Positions 24,561 through 31,620 of a stretch of 31,620 bases of DNA are shown in pieces. The stretch is from Gemmatimonadota bacterium (GTDB lineage Bacteria; Gemmatimonadota; Gemmatimonadetes; Gemmatimonadales; GWC2-71-9). Numbering within the stretch: the stretch's first letter is position 1; each line of letters opens with the position of its first letter. Location: contig JACPAP010000265.1 in NCBI GenBank assembly GCA_016180765.1, positions 1 to 31,620 of the forward strand. Direction: 5' to 3'. The position numbers were made by a program, and so were the translations under genes. The notes below the pieces were generated by a model. It had not been told where the DNA came from. It did no database searches and saw only the letters and a list, made by a program, of their open reading frames with translations.

Positions 24561-25100
24561 TTATGCGCCGAGCATCTGCTTCCGCAGCTGCGCGATCTTG
24601 CGGCGCAGCGAGCCGTCCATCACCCGGTCGCCGATCCGCACCACCATCCCGCCCAAGATCCGCGGGTCCTCGCGCACGTGCGGGATCACTTCCTTGCCGA
24701 TCGCCGCGCTGAGCCGGCGTTGGATCGCGTCCAACAACCGCTGGTCCGGCTTGCGGGCGAGAATCACGCCGGCATGCACCCGGTTCAACTTCCGATCCAA
24801 CAGCGCGTGGTACTCCTGGTTGATGGCGCCGACGATCCCCTGGCGGCCACGCTTCACCACCGCGCCCAAGAACCGAATGAAGGCGTCCGGCGCCCGGCGC
24901 GACAGCGCCCGGTGCAGCACCCGCTGCTTCAGGGTCTTGGACACCCTAGGGGAGTCCAGCGCCACCCGAATCCGCTCGTCGGCCTCGATCGCGCCCGCCA
25001 CGGCCTCGAGCAGCGCGGCGAGCCACTCCGTCTCGCCGCTCCGCTCGCCGGCCTCGAACAACGCCTGGGCGTAGTTGCGCGCGATGGTGGGTTCTCTCAC
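24561..25100 (-). CDS. atpH: ATP synthase F1 delta subunit
   Basis: A 179-residue delta (OSCP) subunit, normal length. The N-terminal helical domain starts with the classic TIARNYAQALFEAGE, and the C-terminal part has VIPHVREDPRILGGMVVRIGDRVMDGSLRRKIAQLRKQ, the usual beta-strand/helix end. It connects the b-subunit stator to the top of F1. GTG 25100 overlaps the atpF stop as GTGA. It is the last gene of the Fo cluster; no atpA, atpG, atpD or atpC follows. Confidence 0.93.
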   Translation of the reverse strand: MREPTIARNYAQALFEAGERSGETEWLAALLEAVAGAIEADERIRVALDSPRVSKTLKQRVLHRALSRRAPDAFIRFLGAVVKRGRQGIVGAINQEYHALLDRKLNRVHAGVILARKPDQRLLDAIQRRLSAAIGKEVIPHVREDPRILGGMVVRIGDRVMDGSLRRKIAQLRKQMLGA

Positions 25101-25648
25101 TGACCTTTCTCGGCGGATTCCAGAAACTCCGTCACCAGCCGCCGGTCCGCCTCGCTATCGAGCTTGGCCTCCAGCAGCTTGGCCGCCGCGGCCAGCGACA
25201 GGTCTACGGCCTCCCGGCGCAGTTGCATGGTGGCCCGATCGCGCTCGAAGGCGATCTCCCGCTTGGCCCGCTCCAGAATCTGCTCCTGCTCCTGCCGGGC
25301 CCGGGCCAGCAACGCCTCCCGCTCACGCTCGGCTACGGCCTTCGCTTCGGCGAGCAGCGCGTGGGTCTGGCCTTTGGCGCTCGCCATCATGCGCCGGTGC
25401 TCTTCGAGCAGAGCCTTCGCCTCGGCGTTCATCTTCTCCGCGTCGGCCAACTGGTGCCGGATCCGTCGTTCCCGCTCTTCCGTGTTCTTCAGGATCACCG
25501 GCCACGCGAACCGCCGCAACACGAGAAACAGGGCGATGAAGACGACCCAGGTCCAGAAAAACAGTCCGAAGTTGACTTCAAATGGCGTGGCGGGAGCAGC
25601 CTGGTGCTCCTGCAAAACGGCAAGCCAGCCGATGAGTGTACCCGGCAT
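25097..25648 (-). CDS. atpF: ATP synthase Fo b subunit
   Basis: A 183-residue stator b subunit. A short periplasmic N-terminus precedes one TM (about residues 26-46, FGLFFWTWVVFIALFLVLRRF) and then a long charged coiled coil (about 50-180) rich in Glu, Arg and Ala, typical of b. It links subunit a to delta and F1. ATG 25648 lies 10 bases after the atpE stop, and its stop overlaps atpH (GTGA). Confidence 0.93.
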   Translation of the reverse strand: MPGTLIGWLAVLQEHQAAPATPFEVNFGLFFWTWVVFIALFLVLRRFAWPVILKNTEERERRIRHQLADAEKMNAEAKALLEEHRRMMASAKGQTHALLAEAKAVAEREREALLARARQEQEQILERAKREIAFERDRATMQLRREAVDLSLAAAAKLLEAKLDSEADRRLVTEFLESAEKGQ

Positions 25649-25658
25649 GCCTCGCCGC

Positions 25659-25958
25659 CTACTGCACCAGCTTGAACAGCAAGCCGAACACCAGCGCGAT
25701 GATGGTTGCTCCTTCGAGCAGCACCGCGATGATCAGCGCTGCTCCGCGGATCTCCGCACCCGCTTCCGGCTGCCGCGCGATCGCTTCCGCCGTTTGCCCG
25801 CCGATCCGGCCCAACCCTAAGCCGGCGCCAATGATGGCCAGCCCGATCCCGATCCCGGCGCCCAGCGCCGCATTGGCGCTCCTGGCCGCCTCCACCATCG
25901 CCTGAGCATCGGTCATCTGCCCCGCGGCTTCCTGGAGCAACCCAAGGATGTTCACCAT
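25659..25958 (-). CDS. atpE: ATP synthase Fo c subunit
   Basis: A 99-residue c-ring subunit with two hydrophobic helices joined by the polar loop ARQPEA. The ion-binding carboxylate is E82 (LLEGATIIALV). The Gln used by Na+-type rings in helix 1 is replaced by a hydrophobic residue in my alignment (LGLGRIGGQTAEA), which favours proton coupling; that is inference. An N-terminal extension of about 25 residues (LLQEAAGQMTDAQAMVEAA) precedes helix 1. ATG 25958 was chosen over an upstream in-frame start at 26144 because the extra residues are Arg/Gly-rich and not family-like. Confidence 0.93.
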   Translation of the reverse strand: MVNILGLLQEAAGQMTDAQAMVEAARSANAALGAGIGIGLAIIGAGLGLGRIGGQTAEAIARQPEAGAEIRGAALIIAVLLEGATIIALVFGLLFKLVQ

Positions 25959-26144
25959 GTCTCGTCCCTCACACGGGTAGGGAGATCGATCCGGAACCGC
26001 GCTTGCCGTGACGGTCGCCGCCTCTCCCAAGCGGCGCCCGCGACGGACTCCCGCCAGTGGCCGTCCGGCCAGCGGGCTTCCCCGACCACCCAGCCGGGTA
26101 CCTGACGGAGCGGCGCGAAGCGCGCGGGCCGCCCCCTCGGTCAA

Positions 26145-26206
26145 CCTGCCCCTCCTGCTCTTTTCCTGCCCCTCCTGCCCTCTTTCTGCCCCTTCTGCCC
26201 CTTCTC
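26145..26206. repeat. CTGCCCCTTCTGCCCC pyrimidine word repeat
   Basis: Degenerate units of CCTGCCCCTCCTGCC and CTGCCCCTTCTG lie just after the atpB stop within the 250-bp atpB-atpE gap (25959-26208). The remaining ~185 bp of the gap shows no convincing gene. Confidence 0.65.
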
Positions 26207-26208
26207 CG

Positions 26209-27075
26209 TCAATGCTCGTGTTGCATCAAGCCAATGAACACCGACGTCAGCAACGCGAACACATACGCCTGCAACAGCGCCACGAAGATCTCGAGCAACA
26301 TGATGCCCAAGACCAACCCCGACGTGACGATCCCGATGCCCCACCGCGGCACCAGCGGCAGATGCCCGAACAAGAAAATCAGCCCGAACAAGGAGAGGAT
26401 CACGAAGTGACCGGCCGTCATATTGCCGAACAACCGGACCGCCAACGCGAACGGCTTCACCAGCTTCCCAATCAGCTCGATCGGCCCCATGGCCAGGGAC
26501 ATCGCGAGGCCAGCCGGGCCTGACAGCCCGGGGATCGTGGGGAAGATGGTGCGCAAGTACCCGCCCGGACCCAGCGTCAGGAACCCGCTGATCTCGATCG
26601 TCAGGAACGCGGTGATGGCCAGTGCGCCGGTCACGGCCAGGTTGCCGGTGGGCGTGGAGCCGTGCGGCAAGAGCCCCAGCAGGTTGGAGTACAGGATGAA
26701 GAAGAACAGCGTCATGATGTAGGGCGCGAACTTCTCACCCCCGTGGCCAATGTTGGCGATGGCGATCTCGTCACGCACGAACAGCACCATCGCTTCGACC
26801 GCGTTGGCGAACCCGGAGGGGGCCCGCTCCCCGGCGCGCTGCTGCTCCAGCTTCCGGCCCGCCACCCACATGGTCAAGAACACCAGGCCGGCCGCTAGAA
26901 CCAAGAACACCACGTGTTTCGTCGGCGTCAGGTTGACCACCAGCGGCCCGAGGTGGAGATCCGGCCAGCGTTCCCAGTGGAGGTTCAACGACGGGAAAGC
27001 CTCGCCCAGACCGAAGCTGTAGGCGTCGGCCGTGTGGTGCATCACCACTTCCCCGATGTTCGGCGCCTGCATCAT
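26209..27075 (-). CDS. atpB: ATP synthase Fo a subunit
   Basis: A 288-residue a subunit with five to six membrane segments. The essential Arg is in LAVRLFGNMTAGH, and the C-terminal ALLQAYVFALLTSVFIGLMQ is typical. It provides the ion half-channels against the c ring. An extended N-terminus (about 45 residues, HHTADAYSFGLGEAFP) is of the kind found in several Gram-negative phyla. The start is the first of two adjacent ATGs (27075); the stop of the AtpI-like frame overlaps this ATGATG, so the genes are coupled. A longer frame to 27282 only overlaps the AtpI gene. Confidence 0.94.
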   Translation of the reverse strand: MMQAPNIGEVVMHHTADAYSFGLGEAFPSLNLHWERWPDLHLGPLVVNLTPTKHVVFLVLAAGLVFLTMWVAGRKLEQQRAGERAPSGFANAVEAMVLFVRDEIAIANIGHGGEKFAPYIMTLFFFILYSNLLGLLPHGSTPTGNLAVTGALAITAFLTIEISGFLTLGPGGYLRTIFPTIPGLSGPAGLAMSLAMGPIELIGKLVKPFALAVRLFGNMTAGHFVILSLFGLIFLFGHLPLVPRWGIGIVTSGLVLGIMLLEIFVALLQAYVFALLTSVFIGLMQHEH

Positions 27076-27289
27076 TTCAGAAGTCGCGTCTCCAGGAACA
27101 ACAACGGCACCACCACACCCACAACGGTCCGCCCAGAGCCGGCCGCAGCACCGCCACCGCCACCAACTGGAGGGCGGTCGCCAGCAGGCCGAACCAAGCG
27201 GCCGCGAAGAGCGCTCCAGGCCCCCACACCAGCCACGCCAGGGTCGCGACCAGCGCCGTGAGACCGACACCGACGCCCGCAACCTTCAC
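27072..27289 (-). pseudogene. AtpI-like membrane protein with internal deletion/frameshift
   Basis: The N-terminal part (27289 to about 27140) has two hydrophobic segments (GVGLTALVATLAWLVWGPG; AWFGLLATALQLVAVAVL), like ATP synthase-associated AtpI proteins. The continuous frame then turns into an unlikely tail (WVWWCRCCSWRRDF, stop at 27077). In another frame the region ends VGVVVPLLFLETRLLK with a TGA inside the atpB ATGATG, which is exactly the expected AtpI C-terminus. Some 40-50 residues between RPALGG and this tail appear to be missing. The start GTG overlaps the AtpZ-like stop (GTGA). It may be a true lesion or an assembly collapse. Confidence 0.6.
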
Positions 27290-27525
27290 CGCCGCTCGCG
27301 ATCCTCCCGGCTCTCAGCCTGCAGTCGCCAGTACACGTGCAGGAAGCTGAGCACCGCGCCGAGCAGCGTCCCGATGATGGTAAACAGGGGCGTGAGCCCG
27401 AGCCAGCGGTCCAGCGCCCACCCCCCAGCCATGAACGCGACGATGCCGCCGGCGAACGTGCACCCCAGACTCACGTACTTGTAGCCTAACCCAAGCTCGC
27501 GCCCGGGGGCGGGTTCCGGCTGCAT
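27286..27525 (-). CDS. AtpZ/AtpI-type small membrane protein
   Basis: A 79-residue protein with two hydrophobic segments (YVSLGCTFAGGIVAFMAGGWALD; FTIIGTLLGAVLSFLHVYW) and a basic/acidic tail. This is the AtpZ-like family that commonly heads atp operons and helps c-ring assembly or Mg2+ handling. The GGWALDRWLGLTPLFTIIGTLLG segment is diagnostic (quoted here over more than one motif: GGWALD and LFTIIG). ATG 27525 precedes the conserved part; a longer start at 27567 is possible. It is the first gene of the Fo operon and divergent from moxR. Confidence 0.78.
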   Translation of the reverse strand: MQPEPAPGRELGLGYKYVSLGCTFAGGIVAFMAGGWALDRWLGLTPLFTIIGTLLGAVLSFLHVYWRLQAESREDRERR

Positions 27526-27544
27526 GCCGGCCGAAATGTCACCC

Positions 27545-27564
27545 CTTGTGAAAACTTTCGCAAG
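27545..27564. promoter_or_regulatory. 20-bp imperfect dyad, candidate operator
   Basis: CTTGTGAAAACTTTCGCAAG is a dyad with 16 of 20 symmetric positions, in the 86-bp divergent region between the atp operon and moxR. Its position suits control of one or both; no regulator is assigned. Confidence 0.25.
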
Positions 27565-27611
27565 CAAATCCCGGGTGGCCGGACCGCCGTTTTCCGAGTA
27601 CGATTCGTGCC

Positions 27612-28637
27612 GTGCACGCGGAACCCTTGAGAGTCCCCGACCGAGACGTCCAGCTGCTCGAGCGCCTCGCCGACGCCCGCGCGGCGTTGCTCGAGCAGGT
27701 GGGACACCGGATCGTCGGCCAGCACGACGTGCTGGAGGGCATCCTCACGGCCATCCTGTCAGGCGGGCATGCCCTCTTGCTCGGCGTCCCAGGGCTGGCC
27801 AAGACGCTCATGGTCTCCACCATCGCCGAATCGCTGGCGCTCAAATTCGCGCGGATTCAGTTCACGCCGGACCTGATGCCCAGCGACATCACCGGCACCG
27901 AGATCATCGAGGAAGACCTCACCACCGGGAAGCGCGCCTTCCGGTTCGTGCACGGGCCGGTCTTCGCCAACATCGTGTTGGGCGATGAGATCAACCGAAC
28001 GCCGCCTAAGACCCAGGCGGCACTGCTCCAGGCGATGCAGGAACACGAGGTCACCGTCGCGGGCACCACCTATCCACTCCCCGGCCCCTTCTTCGTCCTC
28101 GCCACCCAGAACCCGATCGAGCAAGAGGGCACCTACCCCCTTCCGGAGGCCCAGCTCGACCGCTTCATGCTGGAGCTCGCCGTCCCGTATCCCAGCCGCG
28201 AGGAAGAGGAGATGATCGTCGAAGAGACGACGGGCGACGAAGACCATCCGGTGCGGGCGGTGCTCCGGGCGGACGATTTGATCGCGATGCAACACCTGGT
28301 CCGCCGGATCCCCGCGCCCCAGATCGTGGTCGGCGCGGCGGTGTCCTTGGCACGCATGACCCGTCCCGGCGACCCCAGCGCCCCCGCGCCGGTCCGCGAG
28401 TACGTGAGCTGGGGCGCCGGCCCCCGAGCCTCTCAGTTCCTGGTGCTGGGCGCCAAAGCCCGGGCCGCGCTAGACGGGCGCCCCATGGCGGACCTGGACG
28501 ACGTGAGGAGCGTGGCCCTGTCGGTCCTGCGCCACCGGGTGGTCGTCAACTTCGCCGCCGAGGCCGCCGGCCGCTCGGCCGAAGACGTTTGCCGGGAGCT
28601 GATCGACACCGGCCCCTGGATGAAACTCTCCTCCTGA
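27612..28637 (+). CDS. MoxR-family AAA+ ATPase
   Basis: A 341-residue MoxR ATPase. Walker A is GVPGLAKT (residues 58-65), Walker B is VLGDEINR (D125, E126), the sensor-1 region is FVLATQNPIEQEGTYPLPEA and the C-terminal lid contains YVSWGAGPRASQ. MoxR proteins are chaperone-like and usually act with DUF58 and von Willebrand factor A-domain proteins. Here none of these follow: the next genes encode an efflux system. The start is GTG 27612, with no strong Shine-Dalgarno sequence. It is divergent from the atp operon. Confidence 0.92.
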   Translation: MHAEPLRVPDRDVQLLERLADARAALLEQVGHRIVGQHDVLEGILTAILSGGHALLLGVPGLAKTLMVSTIAESLALKFARIQFTPDLMPSDITGTEIIEEDLTTGKRAFRFVHGPVFANIVLGDEINRTPPKTQAALLQAMQEHEVTVAGTTYPLPGPFFVLATQNPIEQEGTYPLPEAQLDRFMLELAVPYPSREEEEMIVEETTGDEDHPVRAVLRADDLIAMQHLVRRIPAPQIVVGAAVSLARMTRPGDPSAPAPVREYVSWGAGPRASQFLVLGAKARAALDGRPMADLDDVRSVALSVLRHRVVVNFAAEAAGRSAEDVCRELIDTGPWMKLSS

Positions 28638-28681
28638 CTCTCCGTAGGGCCTTCCGGGCGTTGCATTTTGCGTCTGCCTGA

Positions 28682-28703
28682 CCCCCCAACGACAGTTGGG
28701 GGG
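28682..28703 (+). terminator. perfect 9-bp stem hairpin after moxR
   Basis: CCCCCCAAC, loop GACA, GTTGGGGGG lies 45 bases after the moxR stop and 28 bases before the adaptor gene. No U-tract follows, so a classical rho-independent terminator is uncertain; an mRNA-stabilising or attenuating hairpin is equally possible. Confidence 0.5.
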
Positions 28704-28731
28704 ACCCAAACCCGCCCGCTGGAGAGCTCAC

Positions 28732-29883
28732 ATGAAGCGCCGCACCAAGGTCGTTCTAGGGGTCCTGGGTTTGGCGGTCGTTCTCGCCGGGGCCGGCGTG
28801 GTCCGATCCAAGGCAGACGGTTCGGTCGACGGCACGACCAAGACCGTCTCGGTCACCCGCGGCCAAATCATCGAGAAGGCGCTCGCCGTCGGCACCATCG
28901 AGCCCAGGGTCGAGATCAGCGTGAAGTCCCAGCTCTCCGGCGTGGTGGGACGGCTCTATGCCGATGTGGGGGACCTGGTGCGGGCGGGCGACCCGCTGCT
29001 GGAGGTGAGGCCCAACCCGACGCCCCTGGAGTTGGCCGACGCCCGCCGGCAGGTGGAGCTGCGCCAGATCGAGCTCGACAACCTCAAGCGCGACATCACG
29101 CGACAGTCATCCCTGAAACAGCAGGGGCTCGTCTCCGAGCGCGAGTACGAGCTGACTCAGCAGCGCTACGCCGAGTCCCAGGTGCAGCTCAAGATGGCGC
29201 AAGAACGACTGGGGCTGCTCGAGGAAGGCAAGGTGAATGTCGCGACCGACAAGATCGAGACCGTGGTCCGCTCGCCCATCACCGGGTTCATCCTCGAGAA
29301 GACGGTCCAGATTGGCGATCCCGTGGTGCCGCTCACGACCTACCAGGAAGGCACCGTGCTGATGACGATGGCGGAGATGAAGGACCTCCTGTTCCGCGGC
29401 ACGGTGGACGAGATCGACGTCGGCAAGCTGCGTGAAGGGATGCCGGTGACGATCAAGGTCGGCGCGCTCCCGGAGGCCAGGATTGACGGCGTCCTGTCCA
29501 AGATCTCACTCAAGGCCAAGAAGCAGGAAAGCGCCACCGTCTTCCCGGTGGAGATCTCCCTGGTGGACCTGCACGGCACCCAGCTCCGGGCCGGCTACTC
29601 CGCCAACGCGGACATCATCATCGCGAAGGAGGACAGCGCCCTGATGATCCCGGAGCGTCTGGTAACGTTCGCCGGCGACACCGCCACGATTACGGTCCTC
29701 CTGCCCGACGGCCGGACCGAGCAGCGCGTCATCAAGACGGGCCTGAGCGACGCACTGAAAAGCGCTTCCACGGGTTGGGCGACCGCATCGTCATCCTGTG
29801 GGGAGGTCGCACCACCAGGAGTTTCCTCGGGTTCCCGGAGGGCCGTTACATCCGGTTGCGCGAGGAAGACGTCGAACTGCTGA
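28732..29883 (+). CDS. MacA-like efflux adaptor, C-terminus lost at a junction
   Basis: A membrane-fusion (RND/MacA-type) adaptor. It has an N-terminal TM anchor (VVLGVLGLAVVLAGAGVV), a lipoyl half-motif (VEISVKSQLSGVVGRLYADV), a helical hairpin (about 95-165, ELADARRQVELRQIELDNLK), the second lipoyl half (VVRSPITGFILEKTVQIGDP), beta-barrel and membrane-proximal parts. The family-like sequence stops at VIKTGLSDAL (about 29755); the remaining residues (ASTGWATASSSCGEVAPPG) are the following permease read out of frame. The usual last 20-30 residues are missing. ATG 28732 has GGAGAG well spaced upstream. It pairs with the downstream permeases in an export complex. Confidence 0.85.
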   Translation: MKRRTKVVLGVLGLAVVLAGAGVVRSKADGSVDGTTKTVSVTRGQIIEKALAVGTIEPRVEISVKSQLSGVVGRLYADVGDLVRAGDPLLEVRPNPTPLELADARRQVELRQIELDNLKRDITRQSSLKQQGLVSEREYELTQQRYAESQVQLKMAQERLGLLEEGKVNVATDKIETVVRSPITGFILEKTVQIGDPVVPLTTYQEGTVLMTMAEMKDLLFRGTVDEIDVGKLREGMPVTIKVGALPEARIDGVLSKISLKAKKQESATVFPVEISLVDLHGTQLRAGYSANADIIIAKEDSALMIPERLVTFAGDTATITVLLPDGRTEQRVIKTGLSDALKSASTGWATASSSCGEVAPPGVSSGSRRAVTSGCARKTSNC

Positions 29884-30842
29884 CCCGGGAGATCCCCGAG
29901 ATCGTGATGATCAGCCCCGAATACAGCAACCGCTCCACCCCGGTCCGGCGCGGCGTGCAGGGGGCGAATCCCAACATCACGGGCATCCTCCCGGTGTATG
30001 CCGAGATGCGCAACATCATCCCCGAAGAAGGCGGCCGATTCATCAACCAGCTCGACGTGGACCAGCGCCGGCGGGTGGCGGTGCTGGGCGACGAGCTGGC
30101 CAAGCTGTTGTTTGGCGAGGAACGCCCGGTGGGCCAGCAGATGCTCGTCGGCCAGGTACCGTTCACCGTGATCGGGGTGATGCGGCCCAAGATCCAGAAT
30201 TCGTCGTACAACGGCCGCGACAAGGACCGGGTGTTCATCCCGGCCTCCACCCACCGCTCGATCTTCGGCGGCCGCTACCTCGCCAACCTCGTCTATCGCA
30301 CCTCCGACGCCTTCCGCACCAAGGACGTGGAGCGGCGCGTGTTCGAGATCCTGGGCCGCAAGTACCGATTCGATCCGACCGACGAAGACGCGCTCCGACC
30401 CTGGAACACGGCCGAGTTCGAGAAGATGTTCGGCTATCTGTTCATGGCCTTCAACGGGTTCTTCGCGCTGGTGGGGAGCTTCACGCTCACGGTGGGCGGC
30501 ATCGGCGTGGCCAACATCATGTACATCGTGGTGCGGGAGCGGACCCGCGAGATCGGCATCCGCCGTTCGGTAGGGGCCACCCGGCGCAGCATCCTGTACC
30601 AGTTCTTCGCCGAGACGTTCGTGATCGTGGGTGTGGGGGCGGTGCTGGGGTTCCTGATCTCGGTGGCGATGGTGACCATCGCCGCCAAGCTACCGGCCAA
30701 CGAGATCGTCGGAACTCCCGTCCTATCGCCGTTGGTCGCGGCGGTCACGATCACGCTGCTCGCGGGGATCGGGTTCATCGCCGGCCTGTTCCCGGCGCGC
30801 AAGGCTGCGAGCCTGGATCCGGTGGAGTGTTTGAGGTACTGA
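29757..30842 (+). pseudogene. MacB/FtsX-type ABC permease, N-terminus lost
   Basis: A MacB-like permease lacking its N-terminal TM. The recognisable sequence starts EKRFHGLGDRIVILWGGRT at about 29757, directly after the truncated adaptor and in a different frame; relatives begin with about 60 more residues including TM1. The rest is complete: the periplasmic MacB_PCD domain (RRVAVLGDELAKLLFG; PFTVIGVMRPKIQNSSYNG) and three C-terminal TMs with GGIGVANIMYIVVRERTREI and the end FPARKAASLDPVECLRY. The first usable start codon is a TTG at 29775 inside the periplasmic domain, so it is unlikely to be functional as written. The stop overlaps the next gene as TGATG. No ATPase gene is visible. Confidence 0.8.
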
Positions 30843-31620
30843 TGTGGAAGATCCTGCTGGAAGAGTTCCTCGGCGACCTACGCGCCCAGAAGACCCGCGC
30901 TTTCCTTACCATGTTCGCGATCACGTGGGGGACCATCGCGGTGGTACTGCTCCTGTCGTTCGGCGAGGGACTCAAGCGGACCGCGGTGAACGGCCTGCTG
31001 GGCGCGGGCCAGCGCATCTACATGGTCTGGGGCGGCCAGACGAGCATGCTGTTCCAGGGCCTGCCGCGCGGGCGGCGGGTTCGGTTCATCGAGGAGGACC
31101 TCGACCTTCTCAAGCGCTCCATCCCCCAGATCGATCTCGCCAGCGTGTCGTACGGCCGGGGTAGCACCAGCCTGAAGGTGGGCAACGCCAAGACCAATAC
31201 GTACATGGAAGGCGTTTACCCCGCATTCGGCGAGATGCGGAACATCTTCCCCGCTCCCGGCAGCCGGTTCCTCAACCAGGTGGACGTAGACCAGAAGCGG
31301 CGGGTGCTGTTCCTGGGCAACAAGATCGCGGAGCGGCTGTTCGGCACAGAGGACCCGGTGGGCAAGACCGTGATGCTGGATGGGCTGCCGTTCGTGGTGG
31401 TGGGGGTCATGCAGAAGAAGTTTCAGGACTCCAGCAACAACGGGCCGGACGAAGATCGGGCCGTCATCCCGGCATCCACCTTCAAGTCCATGTACGGTCC
31501 CCGATACGTGGACCAGCTCATCGTGCGGCCCCGCGCCGTATCGGAGGCCGTGACCGTGAAGCAGGAGCTCTATCGGGTGCTGGGCCGCCGGTATCAGTTC
31601 GATCCGGCGGATCAGCGGGC
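30842..31620 (+). CDS. MacB/FtsX-type ABC permease, partial at window edge
   Basis: A second permease of the same family, open to the right edge (259 codons). It has the intact N-terminus that its neighbour lacks: MWKILLEEFLGDLRAQKTRA, then TM1 (FLTMFAITWGTIAVVLLLSF), then the periplasmic domain (IYMVWGGQTSMLFQGLPRGR; FVVVGVMQKKFQDSSNNGPD). The ATG overlaps the previous stop (TGATG). The pairing of two homologous permeases after one adaptor is common in such export operons; the cargo is unknown. The C-terminal TMs lie beyond the window. Confidence 0.9.
   Translation, partial: MWKILLEEFLGDLRAQKTRAFLTMFAITWGTIAVVLLLSFGEGLKRTAVNGLLGAGQRIYMVWGGQTSMLFQGLPRGRRVRFIEEDLDLLKRSIPQIDLASVSYGRGSTSLKVGNAKTNTYMEGVYPAFGEMRNIFPAPGSRFLNQVDVDQKRRVLFLGNKIAERLFGTEDPVGKTVMLDGLPFVVVGVMQKKFQDSSNNGPDEDRAVIPASTFKSMYGPRYVDQLIVRPRAVSEAVTVKQELYRVLGRRYQFDPADQR

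Noticed and set aside
1..31620. tRNA, rRNA or prophage genes
   Set aside because: No cloverleaf with a T-loop GTTCRA context, no conserved rRNA stretch and no phage structural or integrase-like ORF was found by reading both strands; small RNAs cannot be excluded by eye.

Overview
The window is high-GC DNA with tightly packed, often translationally coupled genes (ATGA, GTGA and TGATG overlaps). The gene repertoire includes membrane Ser/Thr kinases with HAMP or PEGA domains, a short isopropylmalate-synthase-like protein paired with a DUF885 hydrolase, a split ATP synthase operon and word-like GGGAAACGGGAAAGG intergenic repeats. Together these suggest a free-living Gram-negative heterotroph, most likely Gemmatimonadota or a close relative. 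That assignment is an inference from family resemblance. No rRNA or tRNA was seen.

Layout. (1) 1-5067: start of a lipoprotein gene (-), an SDR oxidoreductase (-), a CstA carbon-starvation transporter (+) and a Tat-exported amidase (+). (2) 5088-5859: a solitary HigA-like antitoxin lying between two copies of the amidase 3' end, then a small winged-helix-like ORF. (3) 5867-10555 (-): LeuA-like enzyme, DUF885 hydrolase, MFS transporter and a small hypothetical, in one direction. (4) 10630-11826 (+): M20 peptidase. (5) 11903-17405 (-): cupredoxin-like exported protein, sensor Ser/Thr kinase, cupin, broken sugar nucleotidyltransferase and a second exported amidase, all overlapping or within a few bases. 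(6) 17468-23389 (+): porin-like protein, second Ser/Thr kinase (zinc ribbon, TM, PEGA), secreted protein, PflX-type radical SAM protein, broken nucleotidyltransferase relic and LemA lipoprotein. (7) 23387-23591: a ~205-bp imperfect hairpin element that carries the stop codons of both convergent neighbours. (8) 23579-27525 (-): AtpZ-like, broken AtpI-like, AtpB, AtpE, AtpF and AtpH, then a 3-hydroxyisobutyrate-dehydrogenase-like reductase. The F1 genes alpha, gamma, beta and epsilon do not follow. (9) 27612 to the end (+): MoxR ATPase, MacA-like adaptor and two MacB/FtsX-type permeases; the second runs off the window.

The locus centres on transport, peptide/amide turnover and signalling. Two membrane-kinase operons diverge from a 62-bp region, each starting with an envelope protein gene. 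The Fo half of the ATP synthase forms one operon.

Two things stand out. First, repeats: the 205-bp hairpin, a partial relative of its core at 3353-3392, and a set of degenerate 6-10-bp word repeats, one of which sits in frame inside a transporter and another inside a signal peptide. Second, at least five otherwise conserved reading frames show internal losses of about 10 to 60 residues, four of them with a frame change. These are either real microhomology deletions or assembly collapses.
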